Assembly (NCBI GenBank): GCA_948477625.1
Contig: CAOLNK010000004.1
Coordinates: 32,716 to 96,715 of the forward strand
Reading direction: 5' to 3'
Length of the DNA: 64,000 bases
Source: an uncultured Candidatus Saccharibacteria bacterium
GTDB lineage: Bacteria; Patescibacteriota; Saccharimonadia; Saccharimonadales; Saccharimonadaceae
Part shown: piece by piece, positions 1 to 7,450 of the stretch
Layout: every line of letters starts with the position of its first letter
Position numbering within the stretch: position 1 is the stretch's first letter
Program-made: the position numbers and the translations under genes
The notes under the pieces: model-generated
What the model saw: the letters and a program-made list of their open reading frames with translations, nothing else
The model's database searches: none
Told to the model about the DNA's origin: nothing

Positions 1-77
1 TTACTTGGTATGACAACGAGTGGGGATACTCTAACCGTTTAGTTGAGCTTTCAGTTGATTTTGGGCGGGAAGTATAA
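1..77 (+). CDS. gap: Glyceraldehyde-3-phosphate dehydrogenase, C-terminal end (partial)
   Basis: The window opens inside a gene. Reading from base 3, the last 24 codons give T-W-Y-D-N-E-W-G-Y-S-N-R-L-V-E-L followed by a short tail and TAA. The W-Y-D-N-E-W-G-Y-S-N-R motif is the very conserved C-terminal signature of phosphorylating GAPDH (glycolysis, NAD-dependent oxidation of glyceraldehyde 3-phosphate). The gene is followed 14 nt later by the rpiB-like gene with a strong ribosome binding site in between, so it is probably the first visible member of a sugar-phosphate operon. Only the end is seen, so completeness cannot be judged. Confidence 0.9.
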   Translation, partial: TWYDNEWGYSNRLVELSVDFGREV

Positions 78-91
78 CAAAAGGAGGACTT

Positions 92-565
92 ATGCCAGAA
101 TATCACATTTATATCGGCGCTGATCACCGCGGTTTTCAGAAAAAAGAAGATTTGCTACCACTCATCCGCGATTGCCATGAAAATGTTATTGTCGAGGATT
201 TGGGTGCTTACGAGCTAGCAGAAAACGATGATTTTAACGATCCAGCTCTTGCCGTCGCCAAAGCGGTGGCGCAAGATGAATATAGTTTTGGTGTGTTGAT
301 TTGTGGCTCAGCGCACGGAGTGTGTATGCAGGCCAACCGGTTAAAAGGTGCTCGTGCTATTAATGCTAGCACAGTTGAGAGCGTCAAAGCTGGCCGCGAA
401 GACGATTTTGCCAATATTCTATGTTTGTCTGGTGATGATTTAGATGTGGACACTATGGAAAAGCTTATCAAGACCTTGTGCCACACTCGGCCTAAGTCTG
501 ACGCTCGGTATGCTCGCCGCGTAGAGCGCCTCGACGAAGATTGCGTCGATAGCGAGGAGGAATAA
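92..565 (+). CDS. rpiB: Ribose-5-phosphate isomerase B / LacA-RpiB family
   Basis: 157 aa, the usual size of RpiB. It interconverts ribose 5-phosphate and ribulose 5-phosphate in the non-oxidative pentose phosphate pathway. The N-terminal I-G-A-D-H-R-G motif (residues 8-14) and the block around Cys71 (L-I-C-G-S-A-H-G-V) correspond to the RpiB substrate-binding and catalytic-Cys regions; the usual G-T-G-I-G loop is replaced by G-S-A-H-G, so substrate preference may differ. AAAGGAGG at 80-87 sits 4 nt before the ATG. It is followed after 3 nt by the epimerase-like gene, which fits a pentose phosphate operon. The C-terminal tail is acidic. Confidence 0.85.
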   Translation: MPEYHIYIGADHRGFQKKEDLLPLIRDCHENVIVEDLGAYELAENDDFNDPALAVAKAVAQDEYSFGVLICGSAHGVCMQANRLKGARAINASTVESVKAGREDDFANILCLSGDDLDVDTMEKLIKTLCHTRPKSDARYARRVERLDEDCVDSEEE

Positions 566-568
566 CCC

Positions 569-1216
569 GTGGCAACCATTGTCCCCACCATCACTACTGA
601 TAACCAAACTTTTTTCAACGAAAGTCTGACTAAGTTTAGTCAGTTCTCGAAGCGAATTCAGATTGACGCTTCGGATGGAAGTTTTGCACCAACCACATTG
701 GTGCCGCTTTCTAGCATGAATATTCCTGATGGTGTGAATATCGACCTCCACGTGATGTCGGCTCGGCCATCTGAACACCTGTCCGATATTATTAAGCTTA
801 AGCCACGCCTTTGTATCTTGCATGCCGAGGTGGATGACGATTTGGCTGCAGTATTTGCGAAGCTACGAGAAGCTGGCATCAAGACTGGTCTTGCCCTCAT
901 CAAGACCACTTTTCCAGGCCGAGTCTCTAATCTTATCCAAGAGGTCGACCACGTGATGATTTTCGCTGGTGAGCTCGGTAGTCAAGGCGGCACAATCGAC
1001 ATGATGCAGACCGAAAAGGTGCCGCTAGTGCGCAATATCAAACCCGATGTTGAAATCGGTTGGGATGGTGGCGCCAACCTCAGTAATATCCGCGCCTTAG
1101 CGCACGCTGGGATTGATGTGATTAATGTTGGCAGTGCAATCACCCAAGCGGCCGATGCTGCCGCAATGTATCAGTCGCTGGTGACCGAAAGCGAAAAGAA
1201 AGGCGTGTTGGTTTAG
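569..1216 (+). CDS. Ribulose-phosphate 3-epimerase-like TIM barrel protein
   Basis: 215 aa, GTG start 3 nt after rpiB with GAGGAGG overlapping the rpiB end as ribosome binding site. The barrel signatures of Rpe are recognisable but altered: family H-x-D-x-M-D-G reads Q31-I-D33-A-S-D-G, the second metal histidine is kept in D-L-H61-V-M, and the late Asp is kept in G-W-D-G-G followed by N-V-G-S-A-I (phosphate site). So one of the four metal ligands (first His) is Gln. By position and fold it should act on ribulose/xylulose 5-phosphate together with RpiB, but the ligand change and low similarity leave room for another sugar phosphate. Stop codon is directly followed by the PfkB gene ATG. Confidence 0.72.
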   Translation: MATIVPTITTDNQTFFNESLTKFSQFSKRIQIDASDGSFAPTTLVPLSSMNIPDGVNIDLHVMSARPSEHLSDIIKLKPRLCILHAEVDDDLAAVFAKLREAGIKTGLALIKTTFPGRVSNLIQEVDHVMIFAGELGSQGGTIDMMQTEKVPLVRNIKPDVEIGWDGGANLSNIRALAHAGIDVINVGSAITQAADAAAMYQSLVTESEKKGVLV

Positions 1217-2212
1217 ATGGCGCGCATTGTTTCGCTCGGCTCAGCGTTGCAAGATATTTATCTGATTGATCGCGACGATTTTGTAGGTTCAGAAGTAGCT
1301 GGGCAGTCGATTTTTGGTCAACTTATGATTGGTACTAAGGTTGATATTGACAAAGTAGCTTTTGAGGTAGGCGGTGGTGGCACTAATGCCGCCGTAAATT
1401 TTGCCCGTTCGGGTCACGAAACAATTTTTATGGGGAACTTAGCTCACGATGCTGCCGGTGAGGCCGTGTTGGCCTGCTTGGACGAAGAAAATATCGACAG
1501 CAGCTATGTTGAATTTCAGCGTGGGCAAACTGGCTGTTCAGTAGTAATGCTCGATGCCAAGAGCGGTGAGCATACAATTTTGACACATCGTGGGGTGTCT
1601 GGCAAGTTTAGCAATCTCTCGGCGCGCGATCTGGAGCTAATTGCCCCAGATTGGCTCTATGTCACCAGTCTGCGCGGCGATATGGATACGCTTCTAACTT
1701 TCTTTGAAACCGCGCACGAAATTGGCGCCAAGGTGATGTTTAACCCCGGCGAGCTCGAAATTCAGCAACTACCCAAGCTAATTGGCTTGCTCGATGACGT
1801 TGATGTGCTCCTGGTGAATAAACGTGAGGCTGCTAAGATTGTTCCTGGTGTGGTGCTGACCGAGCTTCTGGTGCATTTAGCCGCCTATTGTCAGACCGTA
1901 ATTATTACCGATGGCGAAATGGGGTCAATTGCTACGGACCACCAAGAGGTTTACCGCCTGGGCGTGTACGAACAGGTAAAAATGCGCGACGCCACTGGTG
2001 CCGGCGATGCCTTTGGTGCTGGGTTCCTAGCGGCTTACGCCAACGATTTGCCTCGCGGCGTCAAAGACAGTCATTTTGCCTATGCACTGCAATTCGCCGC
2101 TGCCAATGCCGCCAGCGTCGTGCAAAAATACGGCGCCAAGGCTGGGATTTTGGCCAGTGGCGAGAACCTACACCTCATGCCAATTCAAAAAATCACTGAT
2201 ATTACGTTATAA
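1217..2212 (+). CDS. PfkB-family carbohydrate kinase
   Basis: 331 aa. Starts directly after the epimerase stop, so it is translationally coupled. The glycine-rich G-G-G-G-T-N-A-A-V-N motif (about residues 52-61) and the C-terminal signature D-A-T-G-A-G-D-A-F-G-A-G, whose last Asp is the catalytic base, define the ribokinase/PfkB family. Substrate cannot be read from sequence; ribokinase, fructokinase or nucleoside kinase are possible. In an operon with gap, rpiB and an epimerase, a pentose or hexose kinase feeding central sugar phosphates is most likely. Length and motifs are complete. Confidence 0.85.
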   Translation: MARIVSLGSALQDIYLIDRDDFVGSEVAGQSIFGQLMIGTKVDIDKVAFEVGGGGTNAAVNFARSGHETIFMGNLAHDAAGEAVLACLDEENIDSSYVEFQRGQTGCSVVMLDAKSGEHTILTHRGVSGKFSNLSARDLELIAPDWLYVTSLRGDMDTLLTFFETAHEIGAKVMFNPGELEIQQLPKLIGLLDDVDVLLVNKREAAKIVPGVVLTELLVHLAAYCQTVIITDGEMGSIATDHQEVYRLGVYEQVKMRDATGAGDAFGAGFLAAYANDLPRGVKDSHFAYALQFAAANAASVVQKYGAKAGILASGENLHLMPIQKITDITL

Positions 2213-2223
2213 GAAAGGGAATT

Positions 2224-2955
2224 ATGTTAGACGAGAAAATCTTAGCTCAACTTGAAGCCGCCGATATCGAACGCGCCAAGGCTTACGCAAATGATTTGGA
2301 ACGTGGTCTCAAAATCGTGCGCACTTATCCACAAGGTGTGACAATTTTTGGCTCTGCCCGCTTACCGCAAGACAACAAATATTGCAAAAAAGCTCGCGAA
2401 CTCGGTCAGCTTCTGGTGCAGAATGGCCATGCCGTGATTACTGGTGGTGGCCCAGGCATCATGGAGGCTGCCAACCAAGGCGCTTTTGAATATGGTGGCC
2501 GCAGTATCGGTCTAAATATCACACTCAAACACGAGCAATTTCCTAACCCGTATTTGACTGATACCATTCAATTCCAATATTTCTTTGCTCGCAAGGTGAT
2601 GTTGGCAATGTCTGGCAAAGTTTACGTTATGTTCCCAGGTGGACTTGGCACCCTAGATGAGCTTTCAGAAATTATCATCTTAATGCAAGAAGGTAAAATG
2701 CCCCACATGCCGGTTTTCTTCTATGGTAAGAGCTTTTGGAAACCACTAGGCAAATTTATTCAAAGCAAGATGCTACCACTTGGATTAGTTTCCAAGAACG
2801 ATCTTAAGATTTATAAGTTGACCGATGATTTGCAAGAGATTGTCAAGGCTGCCAATAAGATTGGCCATCCGCCCATCAAGACTAATTATTATGACGGTTT
2901 CACTTCAGCTGCGGGGTTCCAGCAACTTCCAGATGACGAAAAACTCATCAAATAG
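2224..2955 (+). CDS. LOG family protein (TIGR00730 Rossmann fold)
   Basis: 243 aa, AAGAAAGGG before the ATG. Contains G-G-G-P-G-I-M-E-A-A (about residues 77-86) and the family hallmark P-G-G-L-G-T-L-D-E-L (about 139-148). LOG proteins hydrolyse nucleoside 5'-monophosphates to base and ribose 5-phosphate (phosphoribohydrolase, historically misnamed lysine decarboxylase). Release of ribose 5-phosphate would suit the pentose phosphate neighbours just upstream, which is inference from context. Eleven nt separate it from the kinase gene, so it probably belongs to the same operon. No clear terminator was seen after it. Confidence 0.82.
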   Translation: MLDEKILAQLEAADIERAKAYANDLERGLKIVRTYPQGVTIFGSARLPQDNKYCKKARELGQLLVQNGHAVITGGGPGIMEAANQGAFEYGGRSIGLNITLKHEQFPNPYLTDTIQFQYFFARKVMLAMSGKVYVMFPGGLGTLDELSEIIILMQEGKMPHMPVFFYGKSFWKPLGKFIQSKMLPLGLVSKNDLKIYKLTDDLQEIVKAANKIGHPPIKTNYYDGFTSAAGFQQLPDDEKLIK

Positions 2956-3014
2956 CCAAAATAGCAATTTTTCCAGATTTTTGCCAAAAAGTCGAGCATA
3001 TGTTACAAAAGTGC

Positions 3015-3043
3015 TTGACTTTTTTGATAAGGTGTGCTATAAT
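3015..3043 (+). promoter_or_regulatory. Promoter of the orphan gene at 3113
   Basis: TTGACT (3015-3020), 17-nt spacer ending TGTGC, then TATAAT (3038-3043), followed by GAAAGTATAAG. The same arrangement, including the GAAGTAT-like start region, precedes several other orphan genes in this window. The leader before the gene is about 65 nt. Confidence 0.75.
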
Positions 3044-3112
3044 GAAAGTATAAGCACTGTACAAATCAGCGCTATAGCAACTTGTTTATAAAAAGAATAG
3101 GGGGGAAACAAT

Positions 3113-3637
3113 ATGGCTTCAATTTTATTAAATCAGTGTAGACCAGAAGCAGTTAGCTACGAGTTCGATAATTTGGAATCAAATATCGAACACGTACTCC
3201 ACGGAGCTAGCGACTCAGACTATGCCAAGGCTAAAGGGCTTCAGCTGGAGTTCATCAAGGGGTTAGATGTGTTTCATCTCGAGCATAGAGGAAAGGGCGC
3301 ATATGTGTCCAAGCTCGAGGCTGAGATTAAGCAGTCGGTACTTGCTGGCGACCAGAAATGGAAGGCAGTGCGCGTACAGCCGACAGCACAGGGAATACGT
3401 CTATGTTTTATGGACAGCGATACTAAAGAGGTCTGGTGGCTTCGGGCAGATGCTCGGCAAGAGGTTGCGCTGGATGTTATTAACCTGCGCTCTGGCTCGG
3501 TATGCCAGTACTGTAGCAACCGACGGAACTGCAAATATCGCTGCCCGCTCATTATTGAACAGCTAGGTGACGATATAGACCGTACGGTCTATATATTTGA
3601 CAAGCGCAAAACGCTTGTCTATAAAGTTGCGCCATAA
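3113..3637 (+). CDS. Orphan protein with a C-terminal cysteine cluster
   Basis: 174 aa, not recognised. GGGGGG precedes the ATG by 8 nt. The N-terminal two thirds look alpha/beta without membrane segments. Near the C terminus (about residues 132-144) there is C-Q-Y-C-S-N-R-R-N-C-K-Y-R-C-P, i.e. four cysteines in CxxC-x5-CxxxC spacing, typical of a metal (zinc or iron-sulfur) site; this stands out in a genome segment where other zinc cysteines have been lost. It is monocistronic, with its own promoter and a perfect terminator, and lies between the sugar operon and two variable cassettes. It could be of plasmid, phage or other mobile origin, but nothing proves this. Confidence 0.7.
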   Translation: MASILLNQCRPEAVSYEFDNLESNIEHVLHGASDSDYAKAKGLQLEFIKGLDVFHLEHRGKGAYVSKLEAEIKQSVLAGDQKWKAVRVQPTAQGIRLCFMDSDTKEVWWLRADARQEVALDVINLRSGSVCQYCSNRRNCKYRCPLIIEQLGDDIDRTVYIFDKRKTLVYKVAP

Positions 3638-3646
3638 TAGTCGACT

Positions 3647-3676
3647 CTCCCGCCAGATATTTCGGCGGGAGTTTTT
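3647..3676 (+). terminator. Rho-independent terminator (possibly bidirectional)
   Basis: CTCCCGCC (3647-3654), 9-nt loop, GGCGGGAG (3664-3671), then TTTTT. Ends the orphan gene; on the minus strand the same stem lies just after cassette 1. Confidence 0.85.
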
Positions 3677-3683
3677 GTTATTT

Positions 3684-3920
3684 CTACATGTCTAATACAG
3701 TACTAAGGCAGCGGAGGGGGAAACCATGGTAGCGGTCACCCGGGCCATGCGACGGGTTCACACCAGTACCACTAAAGGCGAAGACGTAAGCGCTAGGCGT
3801 AGCGACGCCGTCAAAGCGAGTACTAGATCCACGCGACGACCACCAGTAACCAATGCTGCCAGCGTCCCTGAGAGTAGCACCACTAACACCAGGTAGATTC
3901 ATGTACCCGCTGCGCACGAA
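3684..3920 (-). repeat. Variable cassette 1 (long form, orphan FISUMP/C-lectin-like module)
   Basis: Minus strand, about 237 bp. Fixed 5' edge (TTCGTGCGCAGCGG, at about 3907-3920) and fixed 3' edge (CTCCGCTGCCTTAGTACTG and on to TAG). In frame it encodes F-V-R-S-G-Y-M-N-L-P-G-V, then G-Y-W-W-S-S-R, the long-form insert S-S-T-R-F-D-G-V-A-T-P-S-A-Y, and the common end R-Y-H-G-F-P-L-R-C-L-S-T-V-L-D-M. The module resembles the C-terminal part of FISUMP/C-type-lectin-fold proteins used as diversity-generating retroelement targets. No ribosome binding site or upstream gene body is present, so it is probably not expressed as such. Divergent from cassette 2. Confidence 0.85.
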
Positions 3921-4041
3921 GTGGGCAGAAAACATAAACCTGGGTCAGCGGTATAGATTTGTAAAAATGTAACAGGGGTGAAAAAGTTGCAAACATGGGT
4001 CAGTGACCCATGTTTAGCTATTTTCTCTTTTTCAGTTTTAC
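3921..4041. other. Inter-cassette spacer with 25-nt palindrome
   Basis: Between divergent cassettes 1 and 2. Contains AAACATGGGTCA (3991-4002), one G, TGACCCATGTTT (4004-4015): a perfect 12-bp inverted repeat with a single-base centre. It also holds AACAGGGGTGA (3971-3981) followed by AAACAT, an arrangement found again at 29219 on the 5' side of cassette 7. No gene is seen here. Confidence 0.7.
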
Positions 4042-4251
4042 TTCGTGCGCAGCGGTAATATTTACTTGCCTGGTAATACTGGTGCTCTGGCGAGCGTTGG
4101 TACTGGTGGTATCTACTGGTCGCTACGAGCATACACAACGTCTACGGACGCATACGACCTTGTCGTCAGTGTAAGTGTGAGTCTCCCACACAATAGCCCT
4201 CGTTATGGTGGTCGCCCCCTCCGCTGCCTTAGTACTGTATTAGACATGTAG
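4042..4251 (+). repeat. Variable cassette 2 (short form)
   Basis: Plus strand, 210 bp from TTCGTGCGCAGCGG to TAG. Encodes F-V-R-S-G-N-I-Y-L-P-G-N, then G-I-Y-W-S-L-R-A-Y (family: Y-W-W-S-S), T-D-A-Y-D-L, and S-P-R-Y-G-G-R-P-L-R-C-L-S-T-V-L-D-M. The usual G-F-P-L is G-R-P-L and W-S-S is W-S-L, so it has drifted. The frame is open throughout. It is followed at a fixed distance by the same hairpin module as cassette 3. Confidence 0.85.
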
Positions 4252-4334
4252 AAGCGTGAGTGGACAACGAGAAAGACTAGTCTTCTCGTTGTCCCGAACC
4301 GACGCCATGTCATGTAATGGTAGTTACGTGACAT
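4252..4334 (+). repeat. Downstream hairpin module of cassette 2
   Basis: Eleven nt after the cassette stop begins a 31-nt near-perfect palindrome (4263-4293): arms GACAACGAGAA and TTCTCGTTGTC around AGACTAGTC. A second inverted repeat follows, ATGTCATGTAA (4307-4317) with TTACGTGACAT (4324-4334). The whole segment recurs almost base for base after cassette 3 (14544 onward). A hairpin just downstream of the fixed 3' edge is what diversity-generating retroelement targets show after their IMH site; the comparison is inference. Confidence 0.75.
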
Positions 4335-4383
4335 GCAGAACGGGAGGCGATCATAATACTTTAATAAGGTAGAAAGGAATGAT

Positions 4384-4527
4384 ATGGATAGAGCGACACT
4401 GTTTTACAAAACGCACAAGATGTTTTATGCTCTTTATGAGTTCTGCAAAGCCCACACCGCAATTCCAGTTGCCACTGACACGTTAAACGATTCTTTGCGT
4501 CCAAACATAGGAATCTCTAGAAAATAA
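4384..4527 (+). CDS. Possible small ORF or gene remnant
   Basis: 47 codons, starting M-D-R-A-T-L-F-Y-K-T-H-K. AGAAAGGA stands 7 nt before the ATG, which is a good ribosome binding site. However the last 31 codons run antisense through the 3' end of the TrmH-like gene, so only about 16 codons are its own. It may be the stub of a gene whose rest was lost when the cassette region was rearranged. Low confidence as a real protein. Confidence 0.25.
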   Translation: MDRATLFYKTHKMFYALYEFCKAHTAIPVATDTLNDSLRPNIGISRK

Positions 4528-4937
4528 TTGCATTTCGCCCGAATTTCTGCCGGAATCCCATTTACCTCTTCGCCTAAAACCAACACGACTTTTTCAGCAT
4601 CCAGATGCTCCCCTAAAATCAACTTCCGCGCATCTTCTTCGGGTGACAAGTTATTTTCTAATCCAATAATCTCCCAGCTATCAGCCTTTTGTTGCTCCAG
4701 CCAGGCTGGCAAATCATCCACCGCGAGTTGCGACACCATTTCCTCCGCTCCTAGCGCCGCCTTGGCAATCTGGCGATTTAATTTATCGCGCAAATGTGGT
4801 AGCAAATTCTTATCATCATATCGCGGCGTGTAGCCCGAGAACATCGCCCACTCTACACCCAGGCCCTCGGCCGTACGCAAAATCGCACCGACATTGTACG
4901 CCGAGCGAATATTGTGCAAAACCAGTTGAATTTTCAT
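4434..4937 (-). CDS. TrmH/SpoU family RNA 2'-O-methyltransferase
   Basis: 167 aa, minus strand. The three SPOUT motifs are all visible: N-I-R-S-A-Y-N-V-G-A-I-L-R-T-A (about residues 9-23), L-V-L-G-E-E-V-N-G-I (about 119-128) and I-P-M-F-G-R-K-E-S-F-N-V-S-V-A near the C terminus, which form the trefoil knot and SAM site. It would methylate a ribose 2'-OH in tRNA or rRNA; which position cannot be read. It lacks the N-terminal RNA-binding extension of RlmB-type enzymes, giving a minimal TrmL-like size. Its -10 box (TATAAT, minus strand, 4944-4949) lies 6 nt before the ATG with no Shine-Dalgarno site, so the mRNA looks leaderless. Divergent from leuS. Confidence 0.85.
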   Translation of the reverse strand: MKIQLVLHNIRSAYNVGAILRTAEGLGVEWAMFSGYTPRYDDKNLLPHLRDKLNRQIAKAALGAEEMVSQLAVDDLPAWLEQQKADSWEIIGLENNLSPEEDARKLILGEHLDAEKVVLVLGEEVNGIPAEIRAKCNYFLEIPMFGRKESFNVSVATGIAVWALQNS

Positions 4938-5002
4938 GAGTATATTATAACACTAAATTAATAGCTAAGCCGTTTAGCGTCATTTGTGTTATAATACAGA
5001 AC
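4938..5002. promoter_or_regulatory. Divergent leaderless promoters for TrmH-like gene and leuS
   Basis: Minus-strand TATAAT at 4944-4949 is 6 nt from the TrmH-like ATG; plus-strand TATAAT at 4990-4995 (preceded by TGT, an extended -10) is 7 nt from the leuS ATG. Neither start has a Shine-Dalgarno sequence. With a transcription start 6-8 nt after the -10 box, both mRNAs would begin at or next to the start codon. Confidence 0.7.
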
Positions 5003-7450
5003 ATGGATAGATATGACCCCCTGAAAATTGAACAAAAATGGCAAAGAATTTGGGATGAAACCCAAGCTTTCAAAACCGGACCAATGGATGACGGTAAGCC
5101 CAAGAAGTACCTTGCGGAAATGTTTCCGTACCCTTCAGGCGCCGGCCTACATGTGGGGCATGTACGTAACTTCACTATCGTGGATGTTCTGACGCGCTTC
5201 TATACTCAGCAAGAAATGAACGTACTACGGCCATTTGGCTACGATACTTTTGGTTTGCCAGCTGAAAACTACGCTATCAAGACCGGTATCTCACCGCAAT
5301 CCGCCACCGAAACCAACATCGCTAATTTTCGCAAGCAGGCCAAAAAGCTCGGCTATGCCATCGACTGGAGCCGGGAGATTAGTACGAGCGACCCAGAATA
5401 TTATCGTTGGACACAGTGGTGTTTTCTTCAGCTTTATAAAGCTGGCCTCGCTTATCAAAAAGAGTCATATCAGTGGTGGTGCCCAGTGGACAAGACTGTG
5501 TTAGCCAATGAGCAGGTAGAAAATGGCAAGTGTTGGCGTTGCGGTCATGAAGTCGAAAAGAAAAAGATGAAACAGTGGTTTTTCAAGATTACGGCGTATG
5601 CCGATGAGCTACTAGAGGATATTGATCATGTAGAATGGCCTGAGCGCATCAAAACCGCGCAAAAGAACTGGATTGGACGGAGCGAAGGTGCGGAGATTAG
5701 CTTTGTTGTAGACGGTACAGAAGATACGATTACAGTTTTCACTACCCGTCCTGATACGATTTTTGGTGCTACTTTCTTAGTCTTGGCTCCCGAGCACCCG
5801 TTGATTAAGACTTTGGTCAATGATGACACGCGTGCCAAAGTAGAGCAATATTGCGCCGATGCTCTCAAGAAATCCGAAATCGAGCGTCAAGAGAATAAGG
5901 AAAAAACCGGTGTCTTTACGGGTAGTTGTGCCCTAAATCCAGCTACTGGCGCCAAAATGCCAATTTGGGTAGCGGACTACGTCTTGATGGGCTACGGCAC
6001 GGGCGCAATCATGGCGGTGCCAGCACACGACGAACGCGATTTTGAGTTTGCTGAGAAGTTTGACTTGTCAGTGATTGAAGTTGTGGAGAAGCCTGAGAAC
6101 TCTGATGACAATAGTCGTTGCTACCATGGCGAAGGAGAATTGGTTAATTCTGGTCAATTTAATGGTACGCGCTCTGAAGATGCGCGCGAGCAAGTGGTGG
6201 CTTGGTTAGAGCAAATGGGCGTAGGTAAGCCCAAAGTGACTTACAAGATGCGTGACTGGCTGATTTCACGCCAGCGCTACTGGGGCTGTCCAATTCCGAT
6301 GGCTTATGATAAAGATGGCAATGCTCATCCAATTCCCGAAGACCAGTTGCCCGTGATGCATCCCGAGATCACGGACTATCAACCAGATGATACTGGCCGT
6401 TCGCCACTGGCTAAGGCTGAAGATTGGTTGAGAGTCGCGATTGATGGCGAAGAAATGACTCGCGAGACAGATACTTTGGATGGTTATGCTTGCTCGAGTT
6501 GGTACCTCTGGCGCTATGTTAGCCCACATGATACCAAAGCCGCATGGGACCAAGAGGCGATCAAATACTGGGCTCCAACTGATATTTATGTTGGTGGCGA
6601 CCATGCTGTGGCGCACTTGCTTTATGTCCGCTTTTGGTGCAAGTTTTTTGCTGACCAGGGCTATTTGCCGTTCCGCGAGCCAATCAAGAAGCTGCTCTAT
6701 AATGGTTACATCAACGCCCCCGACGGTAAGAAGATGAGCAAGTCTAAGGGTAACGTGATCGACCCGCTTGAAGTGATTGAAAGCGGTTACGGTGCAGATA
6801 CTTTGCGTACCTATGAAATGTTTATCGGACCATACGACCAAGATGCTGCTTGGAACACCGAGGCTATCGGTGGCGTCTATCGCTTCCTGAATCGTTGCTG
6901 GACGCTAGTGTTTGGCGGTGCTGGAAACGGGCAAGCTTCTCGCTCGGGTTCATCCGGAGGCTCGGCCGCGGGCCCCGAGGAGAAGATTGACCGGCCGCCA
7001 GCACCATTAGCATTGCGTCATGCGACAATTAAGAAAGTCACCGAGGATATTCACCGCAATAGCTTTAATACGGCTGTGGCCGCCCTCATGGAATATGTCA
7101 ACGAGCTTTATAAATCTGGCGCCAGCCATGATGATTTGACTGTGCTTTCCAAGTTGCTCAAACCTTTTGCGCCGCACCTTGCCTCTGAAATGCTAGAGAA
7201 ACTTGGCGAAGGTGATGTATGGCCTACTTGGGATGAGAAATACCTCGTTGCTGACGAAATCGAAGTTGTAGTGCAGGTGAATGGCAAGTTGCGCGGCAAA
7301 ATCAAAGTCGCCCCGTCCGACCTCGAAGACGAAGCCAAGCTTAAAGACCTTGCCCTAGCCGATGCTAACGTGCAAAAATTCATCGCCGGCCACGAAATTC
7401 GCAAAATTATTGTGCCGAAGGGTGCAAAATTACTCAATATCGTTATCTAA
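5003..7450 (+). CDS. leuS: Leucyl-tRNA synthetase
   Basis: 815 aa, class I synthetase charging tRNA-Leu. N-terminal P-Y-P-S-G-A-G-L-H-V-G-H-V-R (HIGH variant H-V-G-H, about residues 42-55), zinc-type C-P-V-D ... C-W-R-C-G (about 163-181), editing-domain T-T-R-P-D-T-I-F-G-A (about 245-254) and K-K-M-S-K-S-K-G-N (KMSKS, about 576-584) are present in the normal order. Slightly shorter than E. coli LeuRS. Oddity: a Gly/Ser/Ala-rich linker (about residues 640-662) joins the catalytic core to the anticodon-binding helices. Leaderless start (see 4938-5002). Confidence 0.97.
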   Translation: MDRYDPLKIEQKWQRIWDETQAFKTGPMDDGKPKKYLAEMFPYPSGAGLHVGHVRNFTIVDVLTRFYTQQEMNVLRPFGYDTFGLPAENYAIKTGISPQSATETNIANFRKQAKKLGYAIDWSREISTSDPEYYRWTQWCFLQLYKAGLAYQKESYQWWCPVDKTVLANEQVENGKCWRCGHEVEKKKMKQWFFKITAYADELLEDIDHVEWPERIKTAQKNWIGRSEGAEISFVVDGTEDTITVFTTRPDTIFGATFLVLAPEHPLIKTLVNDDTRAKVEQYCADALKKSEIERQENKEKTGVFTGSCALNPATGAKMPIWVADYVLMGYGTGAIMAVPAHDERDFEFAEKFDLSVIEVVEKPENSDDNSRCYHGEGELVNSGQFNGTRSEDAREQVVAWLEQMGVGKPKVTYKMRDWLISRQRYWGCPIPMAYDKDGNAHPIPEDQLPVMHPEITDYQPDDTGRSPLAKAEDWLRVAIDGEEMTRETDTLDGYACSSWYLWRYVSPHDTKAAWDQEAIKYWAPTDIYVGGDHAVAHLLYVRFWCKFFADQGYLPFREPIKKLLYNGYINAPDGKKMSKSKGNVIDPLEVIESGYGADTLRTYEMFIGPYDQDAAWNTEAIGGVYRFLNRCWTLVFGGAGNGQASRSGSSGGSAAGPEEKIDRPPAPLALRHATIKKVTEDIHRNSFNTAVAALMEYVNELYKSGASHDDLTVLSKLLKPFAPHLASEMLEKLGEGDVWPTWDEKYLVADEIEVVVQVNGKLRGKIKVAPSDLEDEAKLKDLALADANVQKFIAGHEIRKIIVPKGAKLLNIVI

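Noticed and set aside
3599..3619. GACAAGCG/CGCTTGTC hairpin at the end of gene 3113
   Set aside because: Inside the coding region and immediately before a much stronger terminator; no separate role can be supported.
4045..4251. Cassettes read as independent small proteins (GTG or upstream ATG starts)
   Set aside because: Possible starts differ in every cassette, none has a ribosome binding site, and homology begins at the fixed edge inside the frame. They are treated as non-coding copies of a C-terminal module.
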